Source: Hawksworthiomyces lignivorus
Lineage: Eukaryota; Ascomycota; Sordariomycetes; Ophiostomatales; Ophiostomataceae
Assembly (NCBI GenBank): GCA_002917075.1
Contig: NTMA01000133.1
Span: forward strand, 1 to 64,000
Reading direction: 5' to 3'
DNA: 64,000 bases
Shown here: positions 59,816 to 64,000 of the stretch, piece after piece
How positions within the stretch are numbered: the first letter of the stretch is position 1
Layout: each line of letters opens with the position of its first letter
Program-made: the position numbers and the translations under genes
Notes under the pieces: generated by a model
Told to the model about the DNA's origin: nothing
What the model saw: only the letters and a program-made list of their open reading frames with translations
Database searches by the model: none

Positions 59816-61139
59816 GATAATCGTGCCCGGTCTAGCGAGAAAGTACAGACGAAAAAAGTATTGTGGCTTCTCAAGACAGCCAATCTGACAGGAGAGCACA
59901 AAAGGAGAAAGTATTCAAGAGAGCAGAAAGAGCTGCGCCGACCAAGTCTGCCAGACGCTGGCCCTCTGATACAGAATCAGTGTCACCCAACTGTCCCCCT
60001 CCGTTCTCCACTTTGCAGCGCGCATTTGTGTCAGTGCGTATAAATCGTACGGAGTACTCGTATCCATTGCACGTCTTATTACATCCTCTCTGCTTAGCCC
60101 CCTTGGCCTTTGCCGCGTTGCCAGTAGACCCACCGCTGAGGTCCATTATTCTGCCTAGCCTCGACGCCTTGTTTCTTAACTCAACGTTTTATTATATCGC
60201 AGGCAGACGTCATGTGTCGCTATTCACTTGAACTACCCGGTTTCTGTCACCGCCAGAGACAAGCTTCCGTCGAGGCACATCTGCTAAAAAGGAAATGTAC
60301 TGATTTAAAGTTCAACATTTGTAGTGCATCTGATCCTCTTTGCAAACCGTAGGGCAAATTTGAAGCCTGCGCCACCAAGAAAGAGAAGAAAAAAAAAGAA
60401 TAGGAGCCCAATAGAAAACTGTGGATTTTCGCCAAAAGGGGAGAGGAGGCATAGAAAAAAGAGATATAAAAGAATAACTATTTAATAAATAATTTTTGTT
60501 TAAATCATCACTACACTACTTTGTCTTCCCTCTTGGTAGGATTTAAACATCAAATAATTCCATATACTCTTCTTTTACATCTGTTTGTTTTATATGTCCT
60601 TTTGTTTGAAATAGTGTAAACATAGCAAGTTAGTTTTATATTAATAAAATAATTAAGTTATATGCAAAGCAGAGATAAACTCGAACGTTCTCAACCGTCG
60701 TGAATCGATGGGGAGAGTAGGAAGTCGCTGTACTGTTAGCCTTGTCTGACAAGCCTATCGCATCGTACTCTGTCAGACACTCCATATCCTTGGCAAAGAG
60801 TCAAGGCTTTTAAGCCGGTCAAGCAGCAAATAAGATCATCTCGGAAAGAGTCGACGGGGGTTGATCAGGAGCCAGCGAACGCCACAAACCGCGGGGTCCA
60901 GCAGCCATGATATGAAAGCTCGAAAATTAGACTTCAGCATGGAAGAGACAGAAAGTCTCAAATAAGCCAGCCAAGAACCGACGAAGGATCAGTTCACAAT
61001 CGGCTCTGAAGTAGCCGTAAACCAATTAAAAGCACGCCCTCTTCGACTCAAGGTAATCTGTCAGATTCAATCCCGCTCAGGCGGGGATGGTAATTCTGAG
61101 ATCAAGACCAGCACGTAATCTGCTCGTCCAGCACTAGCT
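59816..61139. other. Divergent intergenic region DUF7053 / second HET gene, with AT-rich core
   Basis: About 1.3 kb. The 60440-60670 part is conspicuously AT-rich (repeated TTTAAAT and AATAAT), unlike the flanks. A TACGGAGTA motif lies at about 60047-60058. No CDS is supported. Confidence 0.55.
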
Positions 61140-63164
61140 ATGAAACGCAAGCTTCGCCCCATAGAAACGCAAACGTACGAGTCGGCCGTACGGGAGTTTG
61201 AAGAGCTCCAGCAGCTCCGAAGCTTTGTCCGCGCCGAGGTACAAAATTCAAAGCCGCCATGGGCCAACGGCTTCGACTCGACAAGAGTCTCGCCGGTGGA
61301 ACGTGGCGAAAAAGACGAAGAATGGATCAACTTTTCGCAGGTGAAAGGCTGGATCCAATCCTGCGATCGCTGGCACGGCTCACACTGCCAGCCTTGCCGC
61401 CCCACCAGGCACACGCCTTACTGGCTGATCGATGCCGAGAGGGCCTGTCTCGTGCATGCCCCCTCTTCGACGCCCTATGTTGCCCTGAGCTACCCGTGGG
61501 GTTCTGTTCTCTCTGGCCAGGCCTGCGAGGAAAATCTTGCAAGACTGCAGGAGCCGGGTTCGCTGCGCAGCGGCACGGTGCCGAGAACGATTTACGACGT
61601 GATCCGGCTTCTCCCCCTGCTCGGCGAGCGCTATCTCTGGGTCGATCGGCTGTGCATCGTCCAGGACGACGACGACGACAAGGAGAGGCACATCAGCAAC
61701 ATGTCCTCCATCTATTCTGATGCGCGCATGACAATCGTCGCTGCCCTCGGAGAAAGTGCCGACTACGGCCTGCGCGGTATCCAAGGCATCACGCCACCGG
61801 TGGATCTCTTCTACAAGAACGAGCTCGGGGCGACTGCCCACCAGCTGACGCGGTTGGTCGAAGTGCCGGCGACAATGTGGTACTCGAGAGGCTGGACGCT
61901 ACAAGGGATTGTCTTTTCCCACCGGGCCCTGTATTTCACCGCCGGCGGCGCCTCGTGGGAGTGCCATTGCCACACCTGGAGCCAGGACTCGTCCAGGACG
62001 TGGGTCGAGCGTTCTGATACCGTGTGCGGCCATGCGGTGGCCGACATCTTCCGAGCTTCCTACTTTCCACCCTGGCCGAACCTGCACACGTATCTGCAGT
62101 TGGTCGCAACGTACAATAGCCGGCAGCTGTCCTTTGATACAGACGTCTTGGCAGCCTTTTCCGGAATCATCACTTGTCTGAACGCCACTTTTCAAGGAGG
62201 GTTCCTCTTTGGGCTGCCCGAAGTGTTCCTGGATATTACCCTTCTGTGGCGTCCTTTGGGACCTTGTCGGCGGAGGAAAATGCCGACGGCTGAAGAGAGT
62301 TCCCTGCGCCACCCCAGGCAGGACACTGCATTTCCCAGCTGGTCTTGGATTGGGTGGCAGACCGAAGTGGACCCTCTTAGTTGGAAATGTGGCTATGACT
62401 ACATCAAAAACACCCATACCATGTCCTGGCCCGGGTCTGTGTACGACACAGTGCTGAAAGCTGGGACCTCCTGGAGCCTCAAGCGAACAGTTCAATGGCA
62501 TGTGGCCAATGGGCTCCATTCACCTACCCGGGCAGTCATCGACGACTATAAGACATACCAGCGATCTGGGGAAGTGCCATGCGGATGGAGGCGGCTTTCG
62601 CTGCCATTTGAAGCTCCAGATGCGGCAGAATTTATCCACGGGTCAGATAAGCAGACTCGGTTTCGCTTTCCAATTCCTCTGCCATCAACTAGGAACATGG
62701 CGCCAGCTCCAACCCGAGATGGCCCGTTCCTATACTGCCGCACTACCAGGGCGTTCTTTCACATGGAAGACCTCCTCGCGGGCCGCATCGTCACGTCGCT
62801 GATTGATGAGGAGGACGCGTGGGCTGGCGTGGTCCGGCTGCAGGTGGACAAGGAGGGATTCGAGGTCCCCGAGCGCGGAAGCGACATGGTCAAGCTTCCG
62901 GAGCGGCGCAAGGATGGCAAGCTGCAGAGAGTAGAGCTCATTGCTATCTCGGAAGGGAGTGCGAGAAATGGCTGGAAGGAAGGCAGCCTCTTCGAGGAGT
63001 GGAACCTACGTGAACGACCGAAAAACACGCCGTTCTACGAGTTCTTCAACGTTCTTTGCGTTAGACGTACAGACGGCATTTGCTATAGAAAGGGTGTTGG
63101 CCGCGTCTTGCAAAGCGCTTGGCTTCGACAGAATCCCGAGACAATCGACGTAACGCTGGGGTAG
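61140..63164 (+). CDS. HET-domain protein (Tol/HET-6 type architecture)
   Basis: A single exon of 674 aa. The HET domain (PF06985) spans roughly residues 113-255: YVALSYPWG (113-121), TIYDVIRLLPLLGERYLWVDRLCIVQDD (150-177), ISNMSSIYSDARMTIVAA (185-202) and RGWTLQGIVFSHRALYF (250-266). The spacing, with an N-terminal Cys/His-containing segment before the domain (WIQSCDRWHGSHCQPC, about 71-86), is that of the large TOL/HET-6-like group, different from the HET gene at the left end. A C-terminal region of about 400 residues holds FPSWSWIGWQTEVDPLSWKC and is not otherwise recognised. The family includes proteins that cause vegetative-incompatibility cell death; a specific role cannot be assigned. 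Start ATG at 61140. Confidence 0.9.
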   Translation: MKRKLRPIETQTYESAVREFEELQQLRSFVRAEVQNSKPPWANGFDSTRVSPVERGEKDEEWINFSQVKGWIQSCDRWHGSHCQPCRPTRHTPYWLIDAERACLVHAPSSTPYVALSYPWGSVLSGQACEENLARLQEPGSLRSGTVPRTIYDVIRLLPLLGERYLWVDRLCIVQDDDDDKERHISNMSSIYSDARMTIVAALGESADYGLRGIQGITPPVDLFYKNELGATAHQLTRLVEVPATMWYSRGWTLQGIVFSHRALYFTAGGASWECHCHTWSQDSSRTWVERSDTVCGHAVADIFRASYFPPWPNLHTYLQLVATYNSRQLSFDTDVLAAFSGIITCLNATFQGGFLFGLPEVFLDITLLWRPLGPCRRRKMPTAEESSLRHPRQDTAFPSWSWIGWQTEVDPLSWKCGYDYIKNTHTMSWPGSVYDTVLKAGTSWSLKRTVQWHVANGLHSPTRAVIDDYKTYQRSGEVPCGWRRLSLPFEAPDAAEFIHGSDKQTRFRFPIPLPSTRNMAPAPTRDGPFLYCRTTRAFFHMEDLLAGRIVTSLIDEEDAWAGVVRLQVDKEGFEVPERGSDMVKLPERRKDGKLQRVELIAISEGSARNGWKEGSLFEEWNLRERPKNTPFYEFFNVLCVRRTDGICYRKGVGRVLQSAWLRQNPETIDVTLG

Positions 63165-64000
63165 GGGCAGAAAAATGCCGACATCTGTGAATAATTGAAA
63201 CTACAAGAAAAGGGGGAGGGAATCTCCTGGGAAAGTAAATAAACATTGCCATCAGCACCGTACAGATTTATCATATAAGTAAATCCAGAACAATTTCAAA
63301 GTCTCCTTACAGAAGGTGAAAGGCTAAATTTCGGCAACACAACACTTTAGCTTTATTATATTAATGATTTTAAATTAAATTTGAGGCTCTTCACACCTTG
63401 ATTTGGAGACATCTTGTGTTCCTTATTGTTTCGCTTCAGTTTGTTTCGCGTCTCTTCTGCTCTGCTCTTTGTATAATCATTTATTGCAATTGAACCTAAA
63501 GTATGCCTAAAAAGAACGACCGGAACTGTCTCCTCATTAAAAGACGTTCTAGTTGCTAATTGAGAAATAGAACGTCTGATTCACTGCGCAGATTCAAGCA
63601 CATATGCCTTCCCATAGATCTCGCTTGCCGGCAGTTGGATCAGGGCCTTATCCTTCTAGAATCAAACCCCGGTCTAAACGGTCTAAAGGGTGCTATATCT
63701 CGCCCTTCAAGCGCCTGCTGACACTGAGAGGCGCCGGGGATTACTGTACAGGAAACCAGTTCGCAATGAGTCCGCAAAATGAGATCACAAAGGAGCCGCA
63801 AAGAAGGCTACAAGAGTAGGCCGCAAAGTAGGTCGCAAAAATGCAGCAAGCCAATTGTGAAAGCTGTTTGCAAGAAAAAAGCCAATACTACATGACACGG
63901 CTGTCTTGAGACGGGGCTTTTATAAAAAAGGGTGTGCAGGAGAGAGGAGTGATCGCACTGCTCGTGACTCTGGATCATACGATCTCTTGCACTGGAAAGC
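63165..64000. other. 3' flank of second HET gene, to window end
   Basis: About 0.84 kb. The 63240-63560 part is AT-rich. A 71-codon open stretch at 63604-63819 has no recognised character. No RNA gene or repeat was seen. Confidence 0.55.

Overview
The window is nuclear DNA of a filamentous ascomycete. The evidence is short GT-AG introns (about 60-140 nt) with CTAAC-type branch points, GC-rich third codon positions, long pyrimidine-rich leaders, two HET-domain genes, and proteins that read as Sordariomycete orthologues (GSK3 of 394 aa, ornithine decarboxylase, a fungal Dsl1/ZW10, CYM1). Hypocreales is my best guess from overall resemblance; it is not proven here. I see no prokaryotic operons, CRISPR array, intact transposon, rRNA gene or convincing tRNA gene. 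Intron positions were deduced by eye from splice sites and reading-frame continuity.

Layout. 0.1-1.9 kb: DEAD-box helicase RRP3 (-). 3.0-4.6 kb: HET-domain gene (+). 5.3-6.7 kb: DUF4185-like beta-propeller protein (+). 7.1-10.4 kb: large dynamin/Mx-type GTPase with a Ser/Pro-rich tail (-). 11.8-12.5 kb: ribosome biogenesis factor RRS1 (+). 12.5-24.4 kb: a 12-kb interval with no supportable gene, purine-rich on the + strand in its left part and pyrimidine-rich in its right part, ending in an AUG-depleted leader of GSK3. 24.5-26.3 kb: GSK3 kinase, six exons (+). 28.9-32.0 kb: nuclear cap-binding protein CBP80 (+). 32.4-35.6 kb: Dsl1/ZW10 tether subunit (-). 37.2-40.6 kb: cytosolic-type M16C metallopeptidase with an acidic tail (+). 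41.2-42.6 kb: ornithine decarboxylase (-). 45.9-49.1 kb: mitochondrial presequence protease CYM1 (-). 51.2-52.5 kb: taxilin-like coiled-coil gene whose conserved C-terminus is missing (+). 54.6-56.6 kb: disordered protein of unknown function (+). 57.6-58.7 kb: nitronate monooxygenase (+). 59.0-59.8 kb: DUF7053 protein (-). 61.1-63.2 kb: second HET-domain gene (+).

The genes do not form one pathway. Most are housekeeping: pre-rRNA processing (RRP3, RRS1), nuclear mRNA handling (CBP80), signalling (GSK3), vesicle tethering (Dsl1, taxilin), polyamine synthesis (ODC) and peptide turnover (two unrelated M16 peptidases). The HET genes, the DUF4185-like gene, the nitronate monooxygenase and the DUF7053 gene are the accessory part and lie mostly toward the two ends.

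The most interesting signals are regulatory and structural. GSK3, ODC and the taxilin gene each have a long leader almost free of AUG, with one short upstream ORF at its far edge or inside it. The 12-kb interval before GSK3 switches strand composition near 17.4-17.7 kb. The taxilin reading frame stops abruptly inside the conserved coiled coil. The DSL1 gene has tandem splice acceptors that open two different, both plausible, reading frames.
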